Shown: positions 1 to 12,449 of the stretch, piece after piece
Layout of the letters: each line of letters starts with the position of its first letter
How positions within the stretch are numbered: the stretch's first letter is position 1
NCBI RefSeq assembly: GCF_023856365.1
Contig: NC_064538.1
Location: 8,254,435-8,318,434 of the forward strand
Direction: 5' to 3'
Source of the DNA: Brienomyrus brachyistius
Taxonomy: Eukaryota; Chordata; Actinopteri; Osteoglossiformes; Mormyridae
DNA: 64,000 nucleotides
The notes under the pieces: model-generated
Database searches by the model: none
What the model was told of the DNA's origin: nothing
Seen by the model: only the letters and a program-made list of their open reading frames with translations
Made by a program: the position numbers and the translations under genes

Positions 1-291
1 CCATAACACGACACCGGTGTATCTGGCTTCTGCTGCCCCAAAACTGCTCTGCTACCAATCCCTCTCAATACTACTATTATACTCTACGTATTTTACTTGC
101 CCCTGTTTGCATATGTTTCTACAACGAGCCTCCCAGTTTTTGATTGTGTTCGATTTCAGTCACATGTGGTGGGATCTAGATTGCAATAATTTCATGTATG
201 TTGAAACTTAACTTGTAACTTAACATGAACACAAAAGTAATAACTTTGAAAGAATGGATCTGATACGAAATTTAACAAATCATCTGATACC

Positions 292-556
292 TCCATCTAT
301 CCATTTTCCAAACCACTTATCCTACTGGGTCGCGGGGGGTCCGGAGCCTATCCTGGAAGCAATGGGCACGAGGCAGGGAACAACCCTGGATGGGGGGCCA
401 GCCCATCACAGGGCACACACACACCATTCACTCACGCATGCAGAAGAAACCCCACGACGACATGGGGAGAACATGCACACTCCACACACAGACTCGAACC
501 CGGGTCCCAGAGGTGTGAGGCAACAGTGCTAACCACTGCACCACCATGCCGCCCCG
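292..556 (-). repeat. tRNA-derived SINE, copy A (internally deleted)
   Basis: The + strand begins with a CCATCTATCC-type tail and ends in CCACCATGCCGCCCC, so the element reads on the - strand. Its - strand head has pol III promoter-like boxes (GTGCAGTGGTTAGCAC and GGGTTCGAGTC) as in tRNA-derived SINEs. It is closely related to the copies at 55162-55515 and 61265-61480 but lacks the central part that copy B carries between the tail and the head. No clear target-site duplication is seen. Confidence 0.75.
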
Positions 557-1043
557 TGAATGGTACAATGTTTGCATTTTTTTTCACCGGCTGACTGGGT
601 ATAGATTGAGAGTGAACAACGGCTGCATTTGAAACATTACTAGCAAGTTCGAGCTGATTGCTTGGGTTCCGGATCAACAGACACTCATCAGATATGTATG
701 GGTTATCTTCAGGAATAGCTATTTAACGGCAACTTGCGCCGAAACAAACTGTTCAAAATTTGGGTTGATGATGAACGTTCAAATCAAAATCTGCTATTAA
801 GGTATAACGCAACTGTTACATGTATTCCCCAAAACATATTTTGTTTCATTTTATGTTTTATAATGTGTTATGCCTTTTTATAAATATTTATAGCCTTGTT
901 TGTAATACTTCATGAATGCATCATAATGAATTATATGTGTGTTTATAAATTATTAAAAACATGGCCGAAGTAAAGCTCCACCAAAACATTTCGGGTGGAT
1001 TTTACAGTGTGTGTGTTGTATACATGCACATCAGCATTTTGTC

Positions 1044-2522
1044 CAGGGGCGGATCTTCAGGGGGTAAGTTGCTCAAATCACTGAAACAAGCAGGACATGG
1101 AGGAAAACTGAACTGTAAATGCAATCTTAGTGCCCGAAAAAACTTAGCTGCAGCAGCGCACTAAAACGCGTAGAGAACTGACAGCGTGAGCCTGCCTGCA
1201 TGGTGCGGAGGAGAGGAGCTGCTGAGCTGCGCTGCGTCTTACAGTAAGGGGAAGTCAGAGCTCCGCATTTTGAAGTTTAACCAGGCACACGAATTTAAGT
1301 CAAAGTTAAATTAGTAATGAATGTAATGTGTGCTAAATTAGCAATGTATGGCTTGTATGCTAATAGCAATGCAACAGAATTACTATTACTATAATGTTAG
1401 CCAAAGGTAGGCTAAAGTCGCTCGCTAAACGGAGTTTCAAAACAATTAACTCCTGTCTCAAAAGCAAATAATTCCACCAATGAATTAGTCAGCATCACCA
1501 AAATGAGGAGTTTGATGAATTACTACGAGAAAGTGGGAACCGACTTTTGGAGCTCAGAAGTACACTTACATTGACATTTTGGCTCTCATGGTTAAAACGA
1601 TGCTTATTGTACTTTGTATTTTGGTGGCGCTGACTATATTCATTGGTGGAATTATTTGATTTTGAGAAATGAGTTTATTGTTTTGATTATAAGTTACGGG
1701 CTTTTGCCGGTAAACCATAGTGCTGTATGCATGAATTGTTTTGGGAAGTGCTCTTACAGTCTTGAGAATGTCATGTTTTATGAAATGTGCCAAAGCAACT
1801 TAGAAAAACTGTATTCATGTCAAACGCACCACTTTCAACATTGCAAGGTTCTACAGTGCAGTATGTAAAGTTCACTGGCAGGAGAAAGGACTTGCATGTA
1901 TCTTCTTCAGATCTCCAAACAACAACAAACAACAAAATTACAACAAAACTATGCACTGTGGGAAACAAAAATACAACAAGATGTATCACTGCAATTTGTA
2001 GAATACATTTTGAAAGCATTTCGAAAACTTGTCTGTTTTGCATGTGGTGGCTAACACGATGATCACATACATATGTTGTTTTGGGTGTTAAATTACTACA
2101 ACGGAGAAACTACGTAATCTATTTTGATCAATTAGACTAACACAACCGAAAATTGTACCAAATGATGACAACTGTACAAAACCGTTTGCATGTATGTAGT
2201 AAAATACTTGGAAACTTTTGTAAAGCAATGAGAAATGATGTTCCGCTGTGCAGAAGTGACATTATGGTGTACAGGAATCACGCTTGTTGTTTTGCAGATG
2301 TTAATTTTCACGCGAGATATGTCCCAGAGCAATTAGAGAAAAACTAACATTATGTCAAAATAAATATTATAAAAATGAATTTGTGGATCTTTTGCTGAGT
2401 ACATTTGCTCACAGAAGTACATTTGTATTTCTTTATGAGAACTAGCTCCCACGTACTGCCCTCCATGCCACGCGGCCAAAATCTCTTGCCACCCCATGTA
2501 AAATTTTATAGATCCGCCACTG
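1044..2522. mobile_element. hAT-type DNA transposon, non-autonomous, with 8-bp target duplication
   Basis: The left end CAGGGGCGGATCT and right end AGATCCGCCACTG are near-perfect inverted repeats. They are flanked by ATTTTGTC (1036-1043) and ATTTTGCC (2523-2530), a 7/8-matching 8-bp duplication. An 8-bp duplication with CAG...CTG termini is typical of hAT elements. The 1.48-kb interior has only short broken frames (for example 1787-2062 and 2153-2347) in which I recognise no transposase, so the element is presumably defective or mobilised in trans. Other 8-bp-TSD superfamilies are not excluded. Confidence 0.7.
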
Positions 2523-2530
2523 ATTTTGCC

Positions 2531-5500
2531 TGTGTGGTATTGAGCTTCTTTGGACTTTAAACATAAAAGAATTAATACAAATGCTTCTTGTTATTAGACA
2601 ATAAAAAACATATGATTTCTGTAAACTGAAATAAATGTTGCCCATAATTTGTGTTTTAGATAATATTTAAATAACTTGAACAAAGTCATTTTGAAGAAAA
2701 ATGAAGAAAATAGTGTGATTTAGGATATTGGTTGAAACAAATTTTGTAAGTTGTTTTTGTACGTGATGTTCGACATTTCTGCACCTAGTTTTCAACAAAT
2801 CAATAAAACAATGTCGATTGAAACTATAACTATTGCGCCAGGCAAAAGACATTTCCCATTTCATCGGTGTCAGCATAGGCTACATATTAAGTGATTTTGT
2901 AGCATTACATTGCAGTTCAAACATTACCTGCCACGTGCATAAATTTCACGTGAGAACATCAGGAATATAACAGGAAAATAATAAGGAAAGGAAAATAATA
3001 GTCGTAGCCTATGGGCTGGAGCCAAGGTGAAATGAAATAGATAAAATAAATCAAAGATCAACTTGCCTTTGGCAGTTTTCGGCGAATAAGTTGTTTGTGA
3101 GTGATTCATTGTGGGAACCAGAAAAAATCCAACGGCTGGACATGATTTTACTGGGGAGACATAGGTTGGTGACGGTAAAACGTATCCTCTCAGGGGGAGG
3201 GCTGAATGAATCCTCCTAATTTTTAAATAATAATAAAAAATAAAAGTCAGCTTATCGATCTATCTATCCATCCTCTAATTTAGCTATCCCGGTTTGGCTT
3301 GAAACAGTCGTCAATTAGTCTAAAAACGTCACATCTTAAAAGGATGTAGTAATGTTTCTTACCACCAGGTGACGCCATTGTGACAGTAATTGCGGCGCTA
3401 TGCTGAACGTATCCAAGATCTGTCTTAATATGACAGGCAGTCGACTGTAATTTTTTTTCAGTGTTTTTTCATATGAACTACCTTCTGGATAGAGTTCGTT
3501 TTTCTTAAACTCAAATGTACTGATGACATTGCCAGCCTTCACAGCAACACCCCCCCCCCCCAAAAAGCCAGGCACCTGCGAGACCCCAAACTGATGTGAA
3601 TGATTAGAGAACAGCAGTGCTACCTTAACAAGTCTCCCTTTGATACAGCTCAGACAATGCAGTCTCTATGAGGAAACCTCCAGCCCACTGCTTCTACCAA
3701 CACCGGGTTCCAGAAAATTTTAAAACTATTTTTTCAGTGTGAAGGTCTAAAAAAATGAATGAGTTCAGCTTGAGAACAATCATCTGAGGATTATTAAAAC
3801 GGTAGCGGTGTACTTGCTTTAAGACCGATAGCGTGATGCCTAACTTCTCCAGTAGAGGGCCTTGATGCAGTTTAACAATTAACTCCAACCAACTGCACAT
3901 TTTCCCAACAAGATCGTGTACAAGCACTGTACTGTTAAAATGAGCCTTTTCACTGTCTTCCCTGAAATGCACAATGATTTGACCTTGCTAGAACAATAAA
4001 TATTGTTTCATCTTTCTTGTGTGTGTAACAGACAACGCATCTGCTCAGTTTTTTCAAACCTGCTTTGACCTCTCTCCACTAGCACTGCTACAGTACCTAC
4101 AGATATTTAGCATGCAGTGAGAATCTGCCACTTCTGCTTTTCCACAGTATTATAGGAAGCAGGCTGTACTCAAGCCATACTGTGAAGGGACACTAGTTAC
4201 AAGGCAGTTCCAGCTTGCTTCTATTTCCCACTGCAGGAGGTTCGGCTCGGTAAAAGTGTTGCCGTGTGTGAAGAGTGACAGTGACATAAAACTGAAGAAA
4301 CGTCTATTTGCTGTTTTTTACAAAGTGTGCATCATGAATCACTATGTAGTAATTGTCCTCTTGCACAGCTGAGAGATTCTATGTTAGCATCAAACACTAG
4401 TGAAATTAGCATTAGCGTGTGCGAATTTGCATTACGAATCCATTCCGTTCAGCTGTTATATAGTACTTTTGTAAGTAAGAGGTTGGAAATTTTCAAGTTC
4501 CGAGTTATAAGGAATGCATACTAGTAACCCATTCAAACCACTGCAGATCACCGATTCTTTCTTGTCTTCATGCATTTTGACTGGTGAGTTTGATTTCTGG
4601 TTCTTTCTGACTGGCACAGCCACTTGTCAGGTTCACTGTATTCAGTTAACATATAAGCAGATACACCGACATCATCACCATTGTCATCATCATTATCATC
4701 ACTGGCACCATGACTGAAGTTGGAGAGAGGGCTTGTTCCCTTCGCCTCAGATTTTGGATTCATTGAATTATAAAGGGAATATGAAGTCACTTAAGAAAAG
4801 AAACCAATTCATTATCAACGACAGCATAACTGGACATTACTGTAGACAAGGGCTTTATATGGCAAATGCTAGATAGGTACAGTTATCTTACGAGCTAACT
4901 AGCCACCTGTAATGCCCTTTGAGTTTCCGCAGCCTCACTCAAAAAGCCGTCCTCAAATAAGAGCAGAAAACTGGGAGGTGGGGGGCTCCCCAGACACTTG
5001 GCTTTGTCTACTTTTTCAGCCTGGCCATCAGATAACAGCGAGGACAATGGCTCGCATTACTGGAGCCCGGTCTTAAATGACCAGGAAGTGGCTGTGAGCA
5101 GGTCTGGTGGTCTGCTCCCTGGGGCCCCGGCCAGCCCTAGCTGAGTGCAGTGCTGTTCAATGGCTGGAGAGGACTGGGAGGAAATGAGAGGCGAATGGCC
5201 ACCCAGCCGGAGCCACTGCCGCCCTTTGAAGCTCTGTGGTCAGGACCGAGGGTAAAGGGTGGGATACGAAACGCCGGCAGAGGAGCCGCGGCGGCAGCTC
5301 CGAGGGGCACAGGCACATTGTTCCATCCTCTCATGTTTTACTTCCAAAAAAAGGATATATAAAACATTCTCCTGACCGGCTATTAATATGAACAATTCCT
5401 GCAGATAAAGTAGCTTCTTATGACGTTAAAAAAACTTGTTTTCCAAGTATAGACTTCCTGTTAAAATTACACTGCTGAATATTAGTTTTTGGGGATGTTC

Positions 5501-5730
5501 TATTATCATATTCCAAAAACATTTCAAACACTTCTCGTTTGTGCGTTTTTCGTACTAGATTTTTTTGATGTATTGATGATTGACAATTTTTCAGAATGAA
5601 GCTGTTTGTAGAACAACTCTTTTTGTGAGTCTTTCGAAAATTTTTAGAACGACCACTGGCCTTAGTCAGGCAGCTGGAAGGTCACATTACTTTGCACCAT
5701 GCTAGTTCTCTATTGTGCATAATTATTTGT
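2531..5730. other. intergenic stretch, no gene recognised
   Basis: Mostly AT-rich, with short unrelated frames on both strands. It contains an imperfect CATCATCAC/ATC-rich tract (about 4669-4710). A GC-rich block at about 4960-5340 carries many CCGG and GCGGC runs. It could be a regulatory or ancient conserved segment, but no coding evidence was found. Confidence 0.5.
3362..3375 (+). promoter_or_regulatory. candidate CTCF-like site
   Basis: CCACCAGGTGACGC fits the vertebrate CTCF core (CCASYAGRKGGCRS) with one mismatch. The motif orientation is toward slc26a10. This is a single motif match, so occupancy is inference. Confidence 0.3.
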
Positions 5731-5734
5731 TGTC

Positions 5735-6200
5735 TATAACATGCTGATCACCTTAATATTAGATTACTGTAACTCTTTAATGGTAAGGCTACCAGTGAGT
5801 GCTATGAAACTACTGCAAATTTGCAAATAATTTGAAATGCAGCAGCACATTCAGCATTCAACCAGATGAAATGCGCTCATTTTATAACTTTCCCCGTATC
5901 TCACCATTGCCTTCGTGTCGGTGCTTGCATCAAGTTCAAGATACATGCTTTAAGAGCTGTTAATGCAATGGGACCTACACTCCATATAGCCTACGATGGC
6001 CAGCAAGGCAACATTGCCTGATATTCCCTCTACAACATGGAAATAAGATTCACTTCTTTTTTCATGTGTTTCTTCTACCCAACTATATCTGGTCAGTAGA
6101 ATCCCTCACAACCTTCAAGAAATGTCTTAAGAACTCTTCTTTGACCAACTTATCCTATCATTGACTGTCCTGGACTTTCTATCTTGGTTCCTTAAAAATT
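5735..6200 (+). mobile_element. L2-type LINE relic, reverse-transcriptase C-terminal region
   Basis: The + strand reads LDYCNSLMVRLPVSAMKLLQ (from about 5759), the characteristic DYCNSL block near the end of L2-type LINE reverse transcriptases. It continues with recognisable but frameshifted and stop-interrupted sequence to about 6200. It is 5'-truncated and non-functional. Confidence 0.65.
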
Positions 6201-7149
6201 ATTTTACTTGGCACTGCTGGAAGGTCTGCATAGTTTGGGTCCATTTTGTACGCTTGTGATATATTACCTGCCGCACTTGTACGTTACTTTAGATGCAATC
6301 CAGAAGTCACCGCACATGGCCTGACTTGAACTCTAGCTGCACTGATGCGTTCTGAGTGTGCTCTCCACCAGACTCACATGCAGAAGACAATGTACGCAAA
6401 AAGTTACCCAAGATATCCCGCTCCTATTCTCCGTGAGCTATCCAACTGCCCTGCCACAAAGGTTTAGAAATTAACCATTAAAGAGGAGTTCATTTGTTAT
6501 ACCACTATATATATGGTTTTGAACAAAATCCAAGTTTTGAAAATAGTTTGCATTTGATAACAGGAAGCATTCAATCATTACACCCAGAAAAACAATGAAG
6601 GCAAGTACTTGATTGCCCCTGCTCCCCTTGCGAGTCAGCCAAACGTTCCTTGGGCCCTCTGACCCTATTGTTCCAGAACCATCCGTGCCCCAGCTGGCCC
6701 CACGGCCCCATTGCTGTGCTTGGGTTTGTCGTACTCCGCTCTCTGGGGTCACACTGAAAAGACGTTTTGATGTCAGGGGCAGTAGGGTTGGTGGAGGAGG
6801 GCGGCCTTTACTAGGAGGTTCAAGGCTGTGTCAGTGATGTTCATTTCGGCTGCCGAGAGCACAGCACACAATGCTCTCGCACGGGCCAGGATGTTAGCTG
6901 CTCCGCCCTACGCCCCCAGCACAACCCTGCGTCCCTGAAGCAAATTAGGACAGCAGCCGTTTTATGAGATATACAGCCCTACCTCTCCCTTATATCAAAC
7001 TAATATCCTCACCAGCACCAGAAGTAAAAAAAAAATGTTAGCAGAATTTTGTAGCCATTTGCTTTGTTTGCGGGAAAAGGTATGCGAGCCTCTTTCAGTT
7101 TCTATGCAGCGATAATTTCAACCGCTCCCAATTCTTATATCAGCATTGA

Positions 7150-7918
7150 ACTTGCATGTAGTAGAGCAGCTGCATGCAAACCTCACATCGCCAAGCGCAA
7201 TGCCAAACATTGGATGGAGTGCTGTAAAGCACTCTGGAGCAGGAAACCTGTTCTGTGGAGTGACAAATCACGCTTCTCTGTCTTGCAGTCTGATGGAAGA
7301 GTCTGGGTTTGGCAGATGCCAGGAGAACATTATTTGTCTGACTGCATTGTGCCAACTATAAGGTTTGGTGGAGAAGGGATAATGGTATGAGGTTGTTTTT
7401 CAGGGCTTGGGTTAGGCTCCTTAGTTCCAGTGAAGGGAACTCTTAATGCTTCAGCATACTAAGACATTTTGGACAATTCTATGCTCCTAACTTTGTGTGA
7501 ACAGTTTGGGGAAGGCCCTTTGCTGTTCCATCATGGCTGTGCCCCAGTGCACAAAGCAAGGTCTATAAAGGCATGGTTTGGTGAGTTTGATGAAGAAGAA
7601 CTTGACTGGCCCACACAGAGCCCTGACCAGAACCCCATCAAACATCTTTTGGATGAACTAGAACAGAGTTTGCAAGCCAGGCCTTTGCGTCCACTATCAC
7701 TGCCTGATCTCAATAATGTTCTTCTGGATTATTGGACAAAAATTCCCACAGACACACTCCAAAATCTTGTGGAAAACCTTCCCAGAAGCCTTCCCTGTTA
7801 TAGCTGCAAAGGGGGGACAAATGCCATATCAATGCCTATGGATTTAATATGAGATGTCATAAAAGTTCCTGTAGGTGTAATGGCCAGGTGTCCCAATACT
7901 TTTCTCCATATAGTGTAT
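7150..7918 (+). pseudogene. Tc1-like transposase pseudogene with 3' terminal repeat
   Basis: Two conceptual pieces of a Tc1-type DD34E transposase are visible. The first runs to about 7387 and includes LWSDKSRFSV (first catalytic Asp region) and the GEGIMV block, ending in a TGA where Trp is usual. The second (7469-7852) has LLFHHGCAPVH, where the second catalytic Asp is missing, and the SPDQNPIKHLLDELE block with the terminal acidic residue. The end of the element is marked by a 3' repeat, CCAATACTTTTCTCCATATA (7894-7913). The N-terminal DNA-binding half and the 5' repeat were not found, so it is a dead, 5'-truncated copy. Confidence 0.85.
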
Positions 7919-7929
7919 CTAGACAGATC

Positions 7930-8115
7930 ATACCACATTTGGAGTTTGCATGTTCTCTCTCTGCTGTCATGGGGTTTCCTCCAGGGATTCCAGTTTTCTC
8001 CCCACAGTCTAAAAACATGGTGAAGTGAATGGGAGTTGTGAAACTGTCTGTAGGTATGAGTGAATGTTGTGTGTGTTTGTGTGTGTGTGTATGTGTGTGT
8101 ATGTAGGTATGTGTG
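7930..8115 (+). repeat. SINE/L2-related fragment followed by a TG-rich microsatellite
   Basis: GTTTGCATGTTCTC (from about 7947), the CATGGGGTTTCCTCC stretch and the CCCACAGTCTAAAAACATG stretch resemble the central part of the SINE seen in copy B at 55162-55515, in opposite orientation on the + strand. A GTGTGTGTGTATGTGTG tract follows (about 8070-8105). It is an old diverged copy. Confidence 0.5.
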
Positions 8116-8120
8116 CCTTT

Positions 8121-10660
8121 GGGAGGGGTGGATTACAGTATGTTTATATTACATAATTTGACTCTAATTTCACCTGATACCCAATCAGTATATATTAGCT
8201 ACAAGTCACATGGATTTATGGATGGAGTTTTAACTTTAAGCAAACTGAAAATTACAGGTGATAAAAAGGATGTGTGAACAATATGCTTATAAAACATAAT
8301 GACTAACCAAAATACACTCGACTTAATGGATCCATTGAAGGATGTTCACAGCATATTTAAAATCCTCTTAAAACCATTGACTTAAAACCATTGACTTTAA
8401 CCTCATCTGGATCATTTTCAAAAGGCAATGAGTGCTTGAAATATTTTATATACATTAAACAACTCTTTTACTTGAATATATTTTCCCAGTTGTTAAAGTT
8501 AAAAGCATTTCCAGTTTGGTAGTTCATAAGTAAACTTTGCTGCAATTCCTACAGCAGTGTGAGTTGGGATAAGAGTAATTGGTGTAGGTGGTGAGTTCAT
8601 AAACATAATTCCCCTAATGTAATTTCCTATTGGGCGTCTAGTGAAGGCGAAGTCCGTCGGGGCTATTTTTACCACCGGCGCCTTATCTTGTCTGTGGGAC
8701 AAACAAGACAGTGAACGGCCCCTCATGTAGATTGAAGAGGGGAAGGATGGCTGCGGGGCCTGACCTGACCTTGTGTTCTCCTGGGAGGATGATGTGTAGC
8801 TCTTATATGGGATGCAGCTCCCCCTCCCCCCCCCTTGGCTTTATGCCCCTGATATCATGGCATAATCTATTCTGTAAACATGTACGTTTGTCAGAGTTTG
8901 TGGTCTTCAGGGTTGCCTACTGACACAGGCAGCATAGCTCTCTGTTTGTTACATTTTGACATACAGGAACCAAAGTAATAGCCTTGCTAGAGAAGCAACA
9001 TTAATGATTATATAAGGATATGGAGACTCACACGCATGCACACACAACCAGCCAACTCATACCAGTGCACCATGAGCCATGGAGTCCCTAGCCAGAGCAG
9101 AGAGAGGGACAGTAGGGCAAATGATGGTGACAGGAGAGTCAGGGGTGTTGTACACCCACGACGATCCTGGAACCAGAAGCAGGAGTTGCTTGTTGACAGT
9201 GGGGACAGGGCGTTTGTGTTGTACACCTGCGGTTAACAATATTCTATCTGAATAGAATGAAGAAATCTAAAAGTCTAGAATGGAACACCGGTGAATGACA
9301 GACCGCAAACGAAGTGAGGAGTGAAAGCAGGAGATGGAAATGGGGAGAAGAACAGATAGGACCATACAGTAGGTGTAGCGAGACGTCTAGTCTAATAGTT
9401 AATGTCAAACCAAAAGGACAGGTCTTTTGGGGGGGGGGGGGGGGTCAGGACAAGCATCCCATAAAGAAGATAAAGAACAATAGGAGGAACTTAAAAGACA
9501 AAAAATTTACAGCAGCCCCTCCCAGGCTAAGAAGAATGTAGCGAGCCAGCAGATAATACTGCTGCTTAACTCTAGGGATACACAACCTTCAAGGAGTATA
9601 GTGGAAAAGCATGAATATGACTTTGAAAGCATTTTCATGTCTGCCATTCATTAAACATTAAGGTATTTATTTATTTCATTTATTTTTACATAACACAGTC
9701 ATTGCGACCACAGTCAAAGTAGCTGAACATATCATCCCTTCATAATTAAATCCATGAGGGCTGCATTTTACAATCCTTTAACTAGTATTTATATTACCAG
9801 CAATAACTATTTACTAATTTTAATGTAAACTACTAGAAGTACTATTACTTATTATTATAGTAAATTAACTGTTGTCATGTATTTTTTTATTGTTATTTAA
9901 AAAGTTCAATTTAATTTCATAATATTAGAAAATGTTTGAATGAGATAATTGTTGCGCTCTCTGATCCTGCACTGCGGTTTTGATAATTTTTTATGACTTT
10001 TCTGGTTTCTGTTAGCTGTCCATTTCTCGGAGCAGATGGACCACCTTTGGAAGTTAATAGCTCATATCTTCTTCCATTCGGCATGTTGTTCTTTTTCACT
10101 GCTTATTTATAATATCTTGTTTAAACAGTCACCAAGCACAGCGTTCTTTCTCCACATTCATGGACTCTCCAGAGCTGATCGACACAATAGATGCATTCCA
10201 TCTTATATCGCAACATCTTTGCACGGGCCAGAAGTCAATTGTAGGAACAGGGGAGCCAAGCAAACACACTGGTTATACTTCGGCGTATCATTAATCAGTC
10301 TGGAGAAAAAATAAGAAACAAAATCAGACAAACACCTCGAAGGGCTTGTTATCCTGAAGTCTTTTGTTTCATTTAGCTGTGTTTTCGTTTTATTCAACTT
10401 CAGCAATCTACACCCACCAGCGAAAATAACTCCAACAGTCAGCTACAAATTAAATATACAGGGTCATGCATGGACTGCGGAATGCATCTGAATGGGGGCC
10501 TTTGGGGGGGTCGCATCCACTTATCTGTTTGCTTTCAAAAAACTCAGATATAACCTTCTGCCTTTCCGTTTTTATTTTTTAATTATTAATCGTGTACACT
10601 TTTTTTTCGCCTCATAATGTATGTTGATTTGACTAATGCTGTAATGCAGTGACGTAACAT
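8121..10660. other. intergenic stretch, no gene recognised
   Basis: No reading frame here resembles a known protein. The segment 8635-8840 is of higher complexity and GC than its surroundings and could be conserved non-coding DNA. A poly-G run lies at about 9429-9444. 9650-9920 is AT-rich. Confidence 0.5.
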
Positions 10661-10668
10661 TAATACTT

Positions 10669-10985
10669 GGTGCACCTTCATAATGCATTAAAAATGCATT
10701 CACAGAACATTTAGAAGCAGCATGTATGTATACCTTAAAATTCTAACACACCTTAATAGATTTAATATGCATTAAAAAAACATGATATTATTATATGATT
10801 ATACTGTTTCTATTAATGTATATTACAGCTGTCATGCATTGTTCACTGCAAGTAACTGAATGCAGTGCTCTAAGACATGTTACTCACACGCTGCTTTTGA
10901 ATGTTCTATGAATGTATCATAAATGCATTATGAAGGTACACTGAATGTTCTGTGAATGCATAATGCTGCAGTTAATGTACAGCAT
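10669..10985. repeat. palindromic MITE-like element
   Basis: GGTGCACCTTCATAATGCAT near the left end pairs with ATGCATTATGAAGGTACAC (about 10923-10942) on the right, with further ATGCATT/AATGCAT pairs between them. The arms are imperfect and AT-rich. A related TGAATGCATCATAATGAATT segment occurs at about 912-931, suggesting a dispersed family. Confidence 0.5.
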
Positions 10986-11626
10986 TACCCATTTTTGTTT
11001 TTTAGAAAGCATGGATATAATTCAAACCATTATTAATAAAATTTCATCAGTTTCGATTAAATTATTTGTAGGTCATTTTTTCGGCCTCCAGTTCTGCGGT
11101 CCTTAGGGTCATGTAGGTTATAATTTTGCATGGTTCACAACAAGTAACGATAGGGCGACAGAACATGCGAAAGCAGCCTGGTAATAATCATGAAGTAATT
11201 AATCCTGTAATAGGGAAAGAAGTGTATGTTGCATAAAATGCAGATGTGTTTCGTGTGGAAAGTGTGAAGATGCAGGTAGTGGGACAAGCAGTTGTATAAA
11301 GACTTCTGTGTTCCCAATGAGAGGTGAGGGAGACAAGAAACTAGCTTTAAAATTCTTAATACATCTTTCTCTTTTATATTAAGAGAGCTACAATTATTAC
11401 AAGGATTTTTTTCCTGATGTAAATAAGAAGTAGCGGGTCAGTGGCCCGACTGTTCATTAGGACAAAACAGAGCATATTGGACCATCTATCATTAATTGAT
11501 TAAATATCTGAGTAGTTATTTTATTGGTATTATTCATTTGCAGTCTATGGTATCAAAATATAACACTGCAGTTGAATTGTATTTACTGGAAATGCAGGTT
11601 TGTAACCTTATTATTACATAAACCAG

Positions 11627-11690
11627 TCAACCATAACATTAAAACCACCTGCCTAATATTGTGTAGGCCCCCATGCGCTGTAGATACTCT
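11627..11690. repeat. fragment of a dispersed fish repeat
   Basis: The stretch around CCATAACATTAAAACCACCT resembles a widely dispersed Tc1-associated fish repeat from general knowledge. Only the end is present, and no partner repeat was found nearby. Confidence 0.4.
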
Positions 11691-12449
11691 TTAATGGAGT
11701 TAAAATTGGGATGTAGATTAAACCATTGATTAAACAAAAGCTATTTAAATATTTGAAACGGCTCAGTAGCAGACACTGATTCAAAATTTTGCACATCAAG
11801 AAACAGTGACGACATCATACCTCATCACCATGGCGACTGTAATGTTGGCAGGCTAAGAGTGGTACAGTATGATTTGGTTCCACCCAAAGGAAAGGCAGCA
11901 GGCAGCTGGTCGAGGGAGAGTAGCGGACACGGCCTCCATACGTGTGGTTCTGCACGAAGCCTAGCTCCTCTCTGGCTGGAAGGGTTACATTTATGGTTCA
12001 GCCTTTGGGAGAAAACCAAAACAAATTCCCCCATTGCATTGTATTATTGTTTCGTTTTTCATAAGAGGCTGACTGAACTACTTAATAGATTGTGATCTGT
12101 CACTCCCTTTTTCAATTTGTTTCCACAGAAGGAGACGTGCGTCTCCACTGCTGGGTTTTTTCTGACATGTTTTGTAAGCCTTTAATGATCTTCACCATGA
12201 TCTCTGTGGTGTCTCACCCACTGTGAAATACTAGGGCTAGTTATTACTTATGTGGGTGAACCAACCATAACCACGCACAGTCTCACCTGAACAGCCCCGC
12301 ATACAGCAGTTCTGATGCAACTCATTACAAGTAATCGTCTTTATGTTTTAAACCAGTTACCTCACTCACTCAGTGCAAAATCACAAGTCTCTACACCTAA
12401 CTAAGCCTTTCTGTGCACTTTTGTGAGAGATGTACTCTGCATGACCTGT

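Noticed and set aside
1566..2347. Candidate transposase or gene inside the 1044-2522 element
   Set aside because: Frames are short and overlapping on both strands, with no recognisable catalytic motif.
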